From the NCBI GenBank assembly GCA_018902385.1, contig JABSSW010000024.1, positions 496,001-560,000 on the forward strand: a stretch of 64,000 nt of DNA, written 5' to 3'. The position numbers were made by a program, and so were the translations under genes. Within the stretch, counting starts at the first letter, position 1. Every line of letters begins with the position of its first letter. This stretch comes from Physcia stellaris (Eukaryota; Ascomycota; Lecanoromycetes; Caliciales; Physciaceae). This document shows, one piece after another, positions 31,691 to 42,307 of this stretch. The notes under the pieces were generated by a model, which worked only from the letters and a program-made list of their open reading frames with translations, was not told where the DNA came from and made no database searches.

Positions 31691-31833
31691 CCCAGCCCCT
31701 TCTGCAAGACGTAGATCCACGACAGGTTGAGATCCAGAGTTAGTCATGGAGAAATGACACGAACATGGCTTTGTGCCACCCGCTTCTGCAATATGTATGT
31801 TCGCAACAGGCTAGAATGCTAGTCATGGAGAAG
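31691..31833 (+). repeat. Imperfect direct repeat, two ~60 bp units
   Basis: CCCAGCCCCTTCTGCA (31691) and GCCACCCGCTTCTGCA (31775) begin two units that both contain CGACAGG or GCAACAGG and end TAGTCATGGAGAA (31741 and 31820). The units lie just upstream of the SET-domain gene and could contain duplicated promoter elements. Confidence 0.5.
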
Positions 31834-31938
31834 GCTATTTCCCCTGAGCATAAAGTCCATGGCTCTCAAAGCCTCAAGTAGCCTTTTTCCCTCCTCGATC
31901 CCATAATATTTCTTTTGATTGTAGCTTCATACATCAAC

Positions 31939-33060
31939 ATGTCCACCCAAGCACCAATTAATATCATGATTTCTCCCATCACTACGGTGCAAGTGGATCA
32001 GCTAATGAGCGAGAAGGGCAATTCTTCCACTTGTTCAGATAGCAATCCCAAAGATGCCAACTTCTACGTCCATCCGCATCTTGTCCAATCTTATGATCCA
32101 GAGAAAGGCAGACGACTACAAGTTTCGGCTCCTATACCAGCAGGCACGGTTCTCGTTATCGATCCTCCTTATGCTATTGTGCCAGTAAGACAGCCTACAT
32201 ACAAAGATGGCATCATCTGCAGCAACATGATGTGTTGCCAACTGGTGGCACCGGATGCAGAAAAGTTTCAATGCCTTCGAAGATGTATAGAGGATGTTAT
32301 CTATTGCAGTGAAAGCTGCCGAGTTGCGAATCAGTCCCGCCATGAATCCGAGTGTCCTTGGCTGAAGCAGGAAGCAGTGACCGTTCGAACGGAGGAAGAC
32401 GAGGCCGACTTTTACGTGCTCTGGCTCGTTTTGCGCTTGATAGCTGCACACAACTTGGAGATACGAGGCTTGCCAAAACCAAGGCAAGAGAATCCTATCG
32501 AGGAGAGATTCAAGCGTGGGTGGGACTCTATTGCGGCATGTCGTGATAATATTCAGTTGTGGCCGCAAGCAAAACTCCAGCATTGGAAGGCGCTGGCTGA
32601 GAGATATCTCAGCGACCAATCACTTGTTCCCGGTCTGCCCAGTCTTGAAGAAACGGCAAAGCTTATCTGCCAAGTCGAAACAAATTTTTTCCACCTGCAC
32701 CCAAGAGCTGCTGCCACGGACCCCTTCCCTCATCCTCCGGTTGAGCGTGGAGAATTGTACGGAATGGCGATATATCCGGTGGCTACGATTGGCAATCATT
32801 CATGCAATCCAAACGTAAGGAGAAGCCCTCAACTGACTTACAGGGAGGTCGTTAACGGCGCCACGCAGATCACACACAAGCCTGATAGCCATGGTCGGAT
32901 GGTATTCACCACGGTGCGTGAGCTTGTCGCGGGCGAAGAGTGCTGCTATACATATTTCGACTTGTCGGAACATGTTGATCTCAAGGCCAGGCGTGCGGAG
33001 ACCGTCAGAGACTATTGCTTTTCTTGCACCTGCGAGCGATGTACTCTGGAGGAGATCTAG
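31939..33060 (+). CDS. MYND/SET-domain protein (SMYD-like putative lysine methyltransferase)
   Basis: One exon; the first ATG in frame is 31939 (MSTQAPINIMISPITTVQ), giving 373 residues. After the S-ET opening (GRRLQVSAPIPAGTVLVIDPPYA) comes a Cys/His zinc-binding insert of MYND type (CSNMMCCQL, then DVIYCSESC and RHESECP). The SET core is GNHSCNPNVRRS, the NHSCxPN cofactor and substrate motif, with GEECCYTYFDLS. The post-SET cysteines are CFSCTCERC. The domain order and split SET are typical of SMYD and yeast Set5/Set6 proteins, which methylate histones or other proteins. The key residues are present. The target is unknown. It converges on the MATE gene with 170 bp between them. Confidence 0.88.
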   Translation: MSTQAPINIMISPITTVQVDQLMSEKGNSSTCSDSNPKDANFYVHPHLVQSYDPEKGRRLQVSAPIPAGTVLVIDPPYAIVPVRQPTYKDGIICSNMMCCQLVAPDAEKFQCLRRCIEDVIYCSESCRVANQSRHESECPWLKQEAVTVRTEEDEADFYVLWLVLRLIAAHNLEIRGLPKPRQENPIEERFKRGWDSIAACRDNIQLWPQAKLQHWKALAERYLSDQSLVPGLPSLEETAKLICQVETNFFHLHPRAAATDPFPHPPVERGELYGMAIYPVATIGNHSCNPNVRRSPQLTYREVVNGATQITHKPDSHGRMVFTTVRELVAGEECCYTYFDLSEHVDLKARRAETVRDYCFSCTCERCTLEEI

Positions 33061-33230
33061 TGATTTGAACACAGTAAAAGATCGGCCATTCATTCAGTCT
33101 ACCTACCAGGGCATAAAATTTTCTCTACTTGATCCAATACAGGGTAAGTGTTAAATGCTGTATTGATGACAAATCTCGAAACACGGTGTCGTCCGCATGG
33201 AAGGAGGCCCATAGTCCAGTTGCTTCTGGC

Positions 33231-35143
33231 TTAGCCCGCAGCCGTTCTGCTCACCGCTTCTGTAGCAGTATCTTGCCAATTTGTGACGAGAAGGTAGGCA
33301 TACTCAATGATTGATATACTGTATCCACCGTCAGTTTAAACCCACGTCTGTGCATGGCAAAACTTACACAACAAGCGCAATGACAGGACCCATCCACAAG
33401 CCTTGCAGCTTCCAATCGAGCTTAAATGCTGAGATAAGTGAGATAGGCAGCGCAATGAAGTAAAAGGCAACGATATTGACAGGCCCACCGATTGACTGTC
33501 TACCAATACCACGTAGTAATCCATGCGCCATGACGGCTAACCCATCCAGAGATGCCGTCATACCAACAAGAAGTAAGCCCTGTGTAGCAAGAGAGCTTAC
33601 AGCCTTATTATCAGTGAAGATGAACGGTATCTGTGCTCTAAGTGCGAGATATGTTAAAAGGATCAGTATGCTAACAAAAAACGATAGGACAAAAGCCTGG
33701 AACGATCAGCGCCTGTCTTTTGATCAAGGACTCTTGATGCCTGAAAAGGCCAGAGCTTACCACTTTCGACGCCATTTTCGCGTCGTCAATCCTCCCAGCA
33801 CCAATAAGGTGAGCCACTCTTGTAGATGCAGCAATTGACATTGGAAATATAAGCTGGTATGAGACAGCCTCGGCGGTGGCCAAAACACCCTGCGCTGCGA
33901 GATACTCGGTGCCAAAATGACTTGCACAAATCGTTATAATCTCAAAGGCAAGCCATTCCGCCACTATCATCATCATTCCTGGGACTGCCAGACGGATCAT
34001 TGGCCACCAATTAGTAAAAGCTCTTCTACTGAAGCCCCCCCAACACTGAGAACCGTCAACAAACTTGATATATAATGCAAGAAGCACAGGTAGCAGAGTC
34101 CGTGTAGCAGCAACAGATATTGGAGCTCCGATGAATCCCATTCGAAGTTTCCAAACGAGCAGCCACGTCAGCAGAATGTTAAAGGGTGCTGCGATTAGAA
34201 ACACAGAAGTAGTTGCGATGAAGTGTCCTTGGGCTAAAAGAAATCGCTTGCCAGTTTCAAAAGCTATAAATCCGGGGACAGCAAATGTCAAGACTTTTAG
34301 GTATAAGCTACTGAGGCGAGCTGTTTCGGGATCAGGGACGAGGTGTCGTAAAACATGTTCGGAAAAGATCCACATCGTAGCTACCGGCACAAATAAGCAC
34401 AAGAGGAAAAAAGTCATGCGCTGACAATAAATGCCCACAAGGTGTTTCTGTTGAGATCCGTAGGCCTGTGCACATAGAGTATCCAAGCCTGTCGCTAGGC
34501 CTTGAAAGACTGCAAAGCACGTTATTGCTGCAGACATGTTGGCAACTATGAATGTGTCAGTTGAGAGAAACATATTCCAGCGGCATGAAGGGGGCAATTG
34601 ACAGGTAACAGCTCCTAATTCTAGCTGTCCAAGCCTCCCTGCGGCGAAAATGCTCGAGACATCGATTGAATACTGGAGCAAAAACGTCACGACCAAAGGC
34701 GCTGCGTAAGATAGAATGATCTTGGTTTCGTGCAGCCAAATGACACTGATGTTGCCAGGAGCCGCAATCTCGTCCGGTTGCTCTCCTATGTGGCCTTCAG
34801 AAATCGAGTTTGCGGAAACCGCAGCTCCATGGCTATCGATTGACTTTAAAAGAGATGAGGTTTCTGTCGGCTGATCGGATACAATAGCATCATCTTGGAC
34901 ACTGGATGCAGTGGTACCAAAGAAGGATCGCGAATACGTATCATGGGCAATTGGTGTAGCTTGATCTGGTGGGTCGCCGTTAGCAATAGTATTCGTGTCA
35001 TTCTCCAAAGGAGTGGTTTCCCCATCTACCAGGGTCCGGGGTGTCGAACATTTGATTACTGTCTGAGGCGATCCGATTGCCGAGCAAGTATTTTGGCCAT
35101 CAGACGGTTGAGTCGAATCCGTCGGCAATTTACGATTTGGCAT
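33231..35143 (-). CDS. MATE-family multidrug/toxin extrusion transporter
   Basis: Four exons (minus): 34603-35143, 33761-34545, 33368-33696 and 33231-33318; 580 residues. The first intron (34546-34602, 57 nt, GTCAAT donor, CTGAC branch) is a multiple of three without stops and hides in the open frame; its removal gives LGAVTFANMSAAIT, as in other MATE proteins. The second splice gives KVAFVLSFFVSILILLTYLA. The last adds VVISIIEYAYLLVTNWQD and the end RTAAG. Twelve hydrophobic segments in two bundles are expected; conserved marks are GLATGLDTLCAQAYGS and EYLAAQGVLATAEAVSYQ. The ~140 residue disordered N-terminus is long but usual in fungal vacuolar/plasma membrane MATEs such as yeast Erc1. It exchanges drugs or metabolites for H+ or Na+. 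Confidence 0.9.
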
Positions 35144-36713
35144 TACGGCCTCCGATATCGAGCCGTAAGATGCACGAGCTTACAGCTTACGAAAGTGGAG
35201 GTGGACTCCTTTTGACTGTGACACGTTGGAATCAGCTTCAGTGATGCAAAGGAAGGAATTATCTCCGACAATGTACTTCGGCCATGGAGCAACTGAGTAG
35301 GCAGATGAGGCACCCTGGGCATGCGGGCTTCTATGTTGAGGCATGAGAAAGGACATATATGAGACAGGTCCTGCTTGAGCTCCGCTTGGCATAGGACTCT
35401 GGTCGGAAAGTTTCAACCAATAGTGCCATTAGCCATACAACTTGAATCGATTGGAGGTGCGGAAGAGGGCTAAGGGTAATGGCCTCGATTCTGCATGTTC
35501 TGATATGATGTGGGCCCTTGACTAGACCACTCACAAGCGTCTCGTCTTGGGCGCGATGATCGACCTCACTCAGGATCTTCTGTTCTGAACTTGTCGTACC
35601 TTAGTCTCACACCTAAGTCGTCATTATTTCTAGCTCATTTGCGGCAGGAGGTTGCGCCTTGTACTGCAGGATCTCGCTTTCCGGCTGGATGTCCGTCGGT
35701 GTTGCTCGGACTCGCAGTCAAAAGCGGAAGAGCCGTATCTAACCTCGCAGGTATGTGGTAGGTCGCCACGAACAAGGAGGTGGCGAAGACGCCACTGTAT
35801 GCAGATCTTCTGAATCCAGCGGAGTAGTTCGGTTTCGGTAATGGAGCTTCCACAGCTATATTACCTGTCCAGGTTTCATTCATCCTTCGGTCACGTGCTT
35901 AGGATGTCTACCATCTAATAATGTCTCGGGATTTCCAACTAAAGGCGCAATGTACGATTTAATACTGCGGATAATTCGAGCCTGATTCTTATCCTGTATT
36001 TTGTCACATGTTGGCTCAGCTAAGTCGTCTCGAACCATAGGGTCCGTCGCAACTGTCTGCTTAGAATCCAGCAGTCTCCTACACATGATTAGGCTTGCTC
36101 CTGTTGCGCCTGATCTGTACTCCATCATTAAACTTCCCATGCGCTCGAGTACGTAGCTTGCATTTAGGTATCTGGCACTTTTTTCTCTCGATTCGTTTGA
36201 TCGCAAGATTCATTCAGGGTTGCATCTGACAGCGCAACTTTCCTGATGGGACATGGTAATCTGAAGCTATTCACTTCCACGTACTTGATTTAATCAGTCG
36301 GGTTCGCCATTTGTGCTTCAAGCGAGCTGTCTCGTTTTCAAAATGCAAGGGATTTAGAACTAGGGGTCCAGAAACACTAATCTAGGGACTACGGCCCGGA
36401 TCCCGTCAAGCGACTCAGTCATCGAAGCAGACTGGCGAGGCCGTCAACTTCAAGTCAAGCCTTGAGTCAAGTCTTAAATCGAGACTTCAAGGCTTAACTT
36501 GACTTATGATTTACGATAAATCTGCGGTAATTCTAAAAGTTGATCATAGCCTTTCGTTATGGTATCGATACAGAAAAATTCATGTGGGTATTCTATCTCA
36601 CGTCTTCCCTACCAGTAGCTTCCTCTTGTACTCATTCATCCCGTCAGCCCATGATCTACACCATAAATATACCGTACGAGACATAAGGGAGAGTGATCCT
36701 GTCAACCCTAAAA
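35144..36713. other. Intergenic, no gene seen
   Basis: About 1.57 kb between the MATE start and the GNAT gene. Minus-strand frames at 35635-35883 and 35880-36206 have no recognisable motif. A hairpin-forming repeat lies at 36452-36505 (separate entry). The region looks like accessory spacer DNA. Confidence 0.5.
36452..36505. repeat. Imperfect inverted repeat (AAGTCAAG...CTTGACTT)
   Basis: AAGTCAAG at 36452-36459 pairs with CTTGACTT at 36498-36505. Inside, CCTTGA...CAAGTCT on the left pairs imperfectly with AGACTTCAAGG on the right, with a small bulge. It could be the remains of a tiny inverted-repeat element or a hairpin near the GNAT promoter. Confidence 0.5.
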
Positions 36714-37202
36714 ATGAAGGCCACCGTCTCGATATATTCCTTGTCCACTTGGACGCCGGTCACTGCTTCCCTTTCTAAGATTCTACCTCAGGTTGGTAGG
36801 ACAGAGCGTAAAACCTTCCCTGATAATGAGGCCATAGCCTTCGAGAACGAGCTCCAGAAGAGGAATTTCGAGCTCACCCTTGTCGTGAAGATAGAGCCCG
36901 CAGAGTCTCAACCCGAGTTAGTGGCCTATGTAGGCATCGCACGCACAAAAGGAAAAGCCCTTCTTCACAAGATGTGCGTCGTAAAGGATTTTAGATGCCA
37001 GGGTATTGCAACCAAAGTGCTTCGTATGAAAAGTGAGCAATTGAGACTTCAAGGTTGCAACATTATTCAACTATGGGTCGACGAATCCAGGGAGCCTGCA
37101 AAACAATTATACGGAAAACTTGGATTCAAATTATGCCAGAAAAGAGAGGACTACTATGCTTCTGGGAGGAACGGTATAAGGATGACCTTGCAATTACAAT
37201 GA
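36714..37202 (+). CDS. GNAT-family N-acetyltransferase
   Basis: One exon from ATG 36714 (MKATVSIYSLSTWTPVTASL), 162 residues, normal for a one-domain GNAT. The acetyl-CoA loop is in KMCVVKDFRCQGIATKVLRM (R/Q-x-x-G-x-A), preceded by the beta strand ELVAYVGIARTKGKALLH and followed by IIQLWVDESREPAKQLYGKL and GFKLC, the usual motif B with its YxKLGF. The acceptor substrate (amine, amino acid or protein) cannot be inferred. It stands alone in a gene-poor stretch upstream of AXL2; no partner gene indicates its role. Confidence 0.85.
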   Translation: MKATVSIYSLSTWTPVTASLSKILPQVGRTERKTFPDNEAIAFENELQKRNFELTLVVKIEPAESQPELVAYVGIARTKGKALLHKMCVVKDFRCQGIATKVLRMKSEQLRLQGCNIIQLWVDESREPAKQLYGKLGFKLCQKREDYYASGRNGIRMTLQLQ

Positions 37203-37605
37203 TCAGGTTGCCTCCACGTGAGGAATGTGAATCTGGGAATGGCCACCCACTCGACCCGCCACCCAAGACATTGGAGAACCACAACTTCGGGACCCAGTTG
37301 TAAGTCTAATTGTTTCTATTGGTTGTCATTATAAGGACGTGTACATTCTACAAGAAAAGTGGCGACTGGGGAACGCGCAAAGCTCAAGGGCGGCTACTTT
37401 CGATTCATCTCCCCCCCGTTCCCATGGCCTGTTTTTGCCTCAACGCATCGTCATATTGGTACAACAGTCTCCAGACCACAGCATTACCACCTATCTGGCG
37501 CCGCTTCTCCAGATACCTTTCTTGCGCCTTGTGGCCGCAATCTGTACGATTTCCCTCATGAAACGCTTCTTGCAGCATTGATGAGCAACGCGGGAACGTT
37601 GAAGC
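37203..37605. other. Intergenic, AXL2 promoter and 5' leader
   Basis: The 403 bp between GNAT and AXL2 on the same strand. Several frames are open but without motifs, as expected of a balanced-composition leader. Confidence 0.45.
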
Positions 37606-40600
37606 ATGGTTCTTGGGTTGCTAGGACTCATTGTAATCGGCGCGGCTTCAGCAATACCCACCGTTGTGTTTCCTATCAATTCGCAAGTGCCTCCCGTGGC
37701 TAGAGTATCAAAACCGTTCCGATTTCAATTCGCCCAATCGACGTTCTCAGATGATGCCGCGAATTCGAGCTACACACTCTCAGGATCTCCTGCATGGCTG
37801 CAGCTTGACAGCTCTACGCGCTCATTATATGGCACACCGGGAAACCAGGATGCCGGTCCAGTCTCCTTCAACCTGGTTGCTACGGACGAGTCGGGTTCCA
37901 CTACTATGCCGGTCACTCTGGTCGTTTCGAAAGAACCAGGACCAGCGTTAGGAAAGCCGATAGCCGAGCAGCTATCGAAGTACGGCGTGCTCGCTGGCCC
38001 AGAGAGCCTAGTCCTATCGTATTCAGCTTCACTTGCATTCTCATTCTCCCCAAATACATTTATCAACACGGATGAAACGACCGTATATTACGCTCTTTGC
38101 GCCAACAATACCCCTTTGCCTTCTTGGATTCATTTTGACCCTACGACTTTGTCTTTTTCTGGAATGACTCCTGAGTCGACTTCTCCCGTGGAGCTATCCC
38201 AGGTTTACGATATTCAACTCACAGCTTCCGACGTTGTTGGTTTTGCTGATGCGGTTGCTTCTTTCCAATTAATCGTTGAGAGTCATATCTTTGCGTTTGG
38301 CCCAGCAACGCAGATCATTGAGATCACACCTGGCGTGGAATTTCAGTTCTCAGGACTTGATACATCCCTCACGCTTAATGGTAAACCAGTTAATTCTACG
38401 GATCTCAGCGCGATAACCGCAAGTGCCCCTTCTTGGATATCATTAGATAGGGACACTTTGGCCCTTTCTGGTACGCCTCCAGATGACGTGTCTTCTCTAA
38501 ACTTTACAGTTTCTGCAACGAGTATATATGGTGACTGGGCCACTGGAACGATCAGTCTTTTTGTTGTGTCTAATTCAAGTTCGTCCTTGTTCTTAAAGCC
38601 GTTGGAGCCGGGGAATGCAACAGTCGGTTCGGATTTCGATTACTCGCTGGCCGACATTGTCAATCCTGATCCGAACATGCAGATCTCTGTGACTTTGGAT
38701 CAGGCCCCATGGCTAGAATACGACTCAGATACACGGAGGTTACAGGGCACCGTACCTAGCAGCCTCCAGGCTGCACTCATATCACTGAACATTACTGTAA
38801 GCAATGGAACACAGAGCCAGTCTAAAGTCTTGAACATCAGCGTCAGCAAGCAGTCTGGTGGTCACAGTAGCCAGACAACTATTAGTCCTTCTTCGACTAC
38901 TGGCGTAGGAGGAGCCGCAAGCCCGAGTGCTACACAGACTGGGAACAAACAAGATGGAAACTACTTAGTCAAACATTCCGGCAGAGGCTGGATAGCCGCT
39001 GCTGTCATGTTACCATTGGTCGCCCTGATGGGCCTCATTATCCTTCTGTGCTGTTACCGAAGAAGAAGAAGAAGGAAGGATCTAGGGAAATCGCCCTTCA
39101 TACTCTCCAAGGACGACATCTCCCGACCACATCTCTTACTATCCGAGAAAGTTGTCGGCATATACCCACGAGTACACATCAGTGACTTGGAGTATAATCA
39201 GGAACGCCAAAAACGGCAGTCCTCGAATGCGCCGATACTTGCTGACCTTCGGCCGCACTCTAACAGGTGGTCTGGCTTCGGCTCTGCATATCGTTCCTCC
39301 CTACCTGTGAAGGACACAGACCGAAGACCTCAATATCAGGTTGCGCCAGAAGATCAGGAGCGCTTATCTCAGGCCGATAAAGCATCCTCAAGAAAACGGC
39401 AATCATCCACAGTCGGAGTCGGCTCCGGTGTTCTAGGCAATTTGGCATCGAAGAGACTCTCAAAGCCACGGAGATATGGGAGCGTGGGTAGCAGTCACAC
39501 CCCCTACATGCGCCCAGTGAGCGGTTTCGGACACGGTCGTAGTGGCATGAGCTGCAGCAGCATTGCCCGAGGCCGTAGTTTTGGTATTGGCCACGGGAAC
39601 GGGGGCTATTACAACGACCTGGAAGTCCGGAGCTCCTGGCGAGCTCCAAAGCCTCCGATGAGCATGAAGAGCCAAGCCTCCAGCTGGGCCTCAACGGAGC
39701 TGGAGTCGAATTTCCCACGACCACCCACTTCAGATACATTTGGCGCGGTTCGAAAGCCATACACGATCCACGAGGCGTTATATGACACTGCTGATCAGCG
39801 AGAGCAGCCAACAATACGACCAGTGATACCCAGCTCAGGGGATCTATGGCCCGAACGCAAGGCTTACCTCGAGAGACGTGCGAAGAGCCGCAACGGGGAT
39901 AACGCCCTCTTCGCAGCCAAAGACACCCGCGCCTCATCACAAATCCTATCCGGGCGAGCCTTACGGAACAGCATCCTCCCCTCCCTCCAACAAAGCACCA
40001 AGTTCGAACCATCAAGCACCCCTCCTGAGGCAGCAGCGGACAAGGACACCTGGACATCCACCAACTCCCCCGTCTCGCCCGCCCAACCCGGCTCCTCCAA
40101 CTCCCGCTCCTCCTCCACCACCTCCTCACACCTCAAACCAAGCCCCTTGAAAACCAACCCCCCGCCCTCGCGCAAACTGAGCCTCTTCCCTTCCTTCCAC
40201 GTCCGCGCCCTCTCCCCCTTGCGCCCACGCTCTCTCGCACGCCGCAGCACCACGAGCCTGTACTCGCGTTTCCGGGACGCGGAAAGCGACGTGGAAGCCG
40301 ACCTCGAGCTCCGGCTCGAGGTGGACGAGAACGGGCTGAAGAAGTGGAGGCATGTTGATCGGCCGAATCCGTTGGCGAGCCATAGCGTTCGCGAGAGCTT
40401 CGTCAGTGGTGCAGATGGAGAGGTAGATAATGCGAGAACCGCCGCATCGGGAGCAGGGATGGAACAAGGGGCGTGGGATATCAATGCCCTGCTTGGTGCC
40501 GGTCAGGGAAGTCGTGCGCAGAGACTCAGTGCGTTGAGGGATCGGGATGCGGATAGCGGGAGTGCGGATAGGGGGGAAGAGGAGAGGGTGGGACGGAGAC

Positions 40601-40716
40601 CGCATTTGGGGAGTCAGAGGGCGAAGAGGCCTGTCAGTGTTAGTAACGATGGGGCGTTGAAGCCGGCGGGACGCAGTCTACATGGCCAGTTTGGGGATGC
40701 GGGGGCTTTTATTTGA
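37606..40716 (+). CDS. AXL2: Axl2-like cadherin-domain polarity/axial budding protein
   Basis: One exon, 1036 residues. A short signal peptide (MVLGLLGLIVIGAASAIP) is followed by about four cadherin-like/Ig-fold repeats to ~residue 415, each with the dystroglycan-type P-x-WL and G-x-P marks (GSPAWLQLDSSTRSLYGTPG; SWIHFDPTTLSFSGMTP; SWISLDRDTLALSGTPPDD; PWLEYDSDTRRLQGTVP). A Ser/Thr stalk leads to one membrane helix at ~459-483 (WIAAAVMLPLVALMGLIILL) and a basic stop-transfer CCYRRRRRRK. The ~550 residue cytosolic tail is Ser/Arg/Pro rich. Axl2 marks bud or septum sites in yeast and affects septation and conidiation in filamentous fungi through septins. The architecture is complete. Confidence 0.92.
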   Translation: MVLGLLGLIVIGAASAIPTVVFPINSQVPPVARVSKPFRFQFAQSTFSDDAANSSYTLSGSPAWLQLDSSTRSLYGTPGNQDAGPVSFNLVATDESGSTTMPVTLVVSKEPGPALGKPIAEQLSKYGVLAGPESLVLSYSASLAFSFSPNTFINTDETTVYYALCANNTPLPSWIHFDPTTLSFSGMTPESTSPVELSQVYDIQLTASDVVGFADAVASFQLIVESHIFAFGPATQIIEITPGVEFQFSGLDTSLTLNGKPVNSTDLSAITASAPSWISLDRDTLALSGTPPDDVSSLNFTVSATSIYGDWATGTISLFVVSNSSSSLFLKPLEPGNATVGSDFDYSLADIVNPDPNMQISVTLDQAPWLEYDSDTRRLQGTVPSSLQAALISLNITVSNGTQSQSKVLNISVSKQSGGHSSQTTISPSSTTGVGGAASPSATQTGNKQDGNYLVKHSGRGWIAAAVMLPLVALMGLIILLCCYRRRRRRKDLGKSPFILSKDDISRPHLLLSEKVVGIYPRVHISDLEYNQERQKRQSSNAPILADLRPHSNRWSGFGSAYRSSLPVKDTDRRPQYQVAPEDQERLSQADKASSRKRQSSTVGVGSGVLGNLASKRLSKPRRYGSVGSSHTPYMRPVSGFGHGRSGMSCSSIARGRSFGIGHGNGGYYNDLEVRSSWRAPKPPMSMKSQASSWASTELESNFPRPPTSDTFGAVRKPYTIHEALYDTADQREQPTIRPVIPSSGDLWPERKAYLERRAKSRNGDNALFAAKDTRASSQILSGRALRNSILPSLQQSTKFEPSSTPPEAAADKDTWTSTNSPVSPAQPGSSNSRSSSTTSSHLKPSPLKTNPPPSRKLSLFPSFHVRALSPLRPRSLARRSTTSLYSRFRDAESDVEADLELRLEVDENGLKKWRHVDRPNPLASHSVRESFVSGADGEVDNARTAASGAGMEQGAWDINALLGAGQGSRAQRLSALRDRDADSGSADRGEEERVGRRPHLGSQRAKRPVSVSNDGALKPAGRSLHGQFGDAGAFI

Positions 40717-41198
40717 GGGCTGCTTTGGGGGTGGGGATGAGCAGGGGGAGGCTTGAGTTTTTTTGGATTTTTTTTTGGATCTGTACTTTCCGCTTTCAAT
40801 ATACGCTGTTTGTGCCGAATTGGCAGCTCCATTTCCCCCAAATCGCGGTTTTCCATCAAAGAATCGTCGGGTTTCGACGAGAAAACCGTGCAAACATGCG
40901 CAAAGACGCGTTGAAAGTATTTCACATCGATCGAGATTAGAGCAATCCACTTGACGCCAATTGATGGATTGTAAGGTAGCAGGCCAGTCCACGCTTTACA
41001 CGGCTCGGACGTGCACGAGGTCTGGATTGATTGTGTGAAACTCGATTGTTCTCTGGAGGGACAGTTTAAAATATCAGCGCCGTCCCATGCTAATGAAGCC
41101 AAACGGATGCATCAATAACTCCTATACAAAGGCCATCCCTCATCCCTCATCTTTCATCGCTCAAGCTATCCAATACCCATTCCCCCGCTCCTCTCCAT
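40717..41198. other. Intergenic between converging AXL2 and DRE2
   Basis: The 482 bp hold both 3' ends. A T-rich run at 40757-40774 follows the AXL2 stop. No coding region seen. Confidence 0.5.
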
Positions 41199-42307
41199 CT
41201 ATAACTGCACCTCATCGTCCACCAACCGTACCTCCTCTCCATTCTTGAACGCGGGCATGCCAATATACGGACACCCGTCACACCGGAATGCATCCCCTAG
41301 CGCACAATTCCCACAGCTTCCTACTTTGCCTTGGACCGTGAAGTCTACCTCCGCCAGCTCGTCGCTCTTCAGCTTCGCCAGGGCTTGATCGGCGTTACTT
41401 CGCTTGGCCGCGTCTTCGGCTTCGAGACGTTGGGCAAGACCGCAGGTGCAGTCTTTACAGGCGCGGCGACGCTTGCCGGTTCGGGGACGGCATTCTGGTG
41501 CTAAAGGGAGAAGCGAGTGTCAGCTTGGAAGGTGGTTGAGAGAAAGATTGGGGGAAACGGTGGGGATGGGAGCGTACGTTGGACGATGGGACGGGACATG
41601 TCCTCGTCGGATAACAAAGTGTCTTCGTCGATCAGGTCATCGTCGTCGTCGTAGTCCTCGACGGGCGCGTCCAGATCGTCGGAGAAGTCGATGAAGCCGA
41701 CGCCAGCTGGCTGGGTAATGTCTGGTGGACCGTTCTTCCGCTTGCCATTCAAGTTGAGAGTGATGGCACCCGTACCTGCTGCGCTTGTTGTTGAAGCTGC
41801 TCCACCCTCGGCCTTCTTGCCTAGTCGGAGGGGCACAGACTGCGTGGAGCCATTGTCAGGCTTTACCAGCTTGTCGTCTTGGAGTATTAAGCCAGCAAAG
41901 ATGGCCTCTCGCCGCTCGTCCGATTCTTGTATTGAGCCGAACGCATTGTCCTGGCTTTGCAGCTGGCCGCCGGGCTTCAGGGATCGAACTATTTGGGAGA
42001 GAAGCTCGCTGGAAAGAAGCTTCTGTGACTCGGAGCGGGTGTTGTCGGCGTCGATAAGTATCATAACTAAGTCGTACGTCGACTCTGGGAGGGCGACTAA
42101 TGACAGAGAGAGACGATCCAGCATCTGAATGTCCGTGGCATTGCGGTCGTGCGCCGCGAGGATATTGTCTAGCTTTTCAGGGTGGGATGACAAGGACGGT
42201 GGCGATAACAGGAGGGTTCGCGGCAGAACGGTTTCGTTGCTCACTCCATTCGAAGAGGGAGGATTGGAATCAGAAGTAGACGGGGCCAACGTCACTGATG
42301 GCGGCAT
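41199..42307 (-). CDS. DRE2: Anamorsin homologue Dre2, cytosolic Fe-S cluster assembly
   Basis: Two exons (minus), 41578-42307 and 41199-41500, with a 77 nt intron; 343 residues. ATG 42307 gives [15 protein letters not shown]; the open frame continues upstream but without family support. Residues ~30-180 are the methyltransferase-like N-terminal domain ([20 protein letters not shown]). An acidic linker ([21 protein letters not shown]) follows. The splice gives [20 protein letters not shown], then CTCGL, the Cys cluster for a [2Fe-2S] site. The end carries [20 protein letters not shown], the C-x2-C-x7-C-x2-C second cluster. With Tah18, Dre2 donates electrons to the CIA pathway. All metal ligands are present. 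Confidence 0.95.

Larger units (their letters stand above)
30546..31938. other. Intergenic, mobile-element and AT-rich DNA
   Basis: About 1.4 kb between the oxygenase and the SET-domain gene, which diverge. It holds a MITE (30898-31074), an AT-rich inverted-repeat segment (31193-31517) and an imperfect direct repeat (31691-31833). The minus-strand frame at 31505-31747 is not called. Confidence 0.6.

Noticed and set aside
35880-36206. Minus-strand frame of 108 codons between MATE and GNAT
   Set aside because: It looks superficially protein-like, but I found no motif, no start context and no adjoining exon.
39260-40129. Long minus-strand frame of 289 codons opposite AXL2
   Set aside because: Trp/Arg/Cys-rich nonsense composition, overlapping a well-supported single-exon gene.
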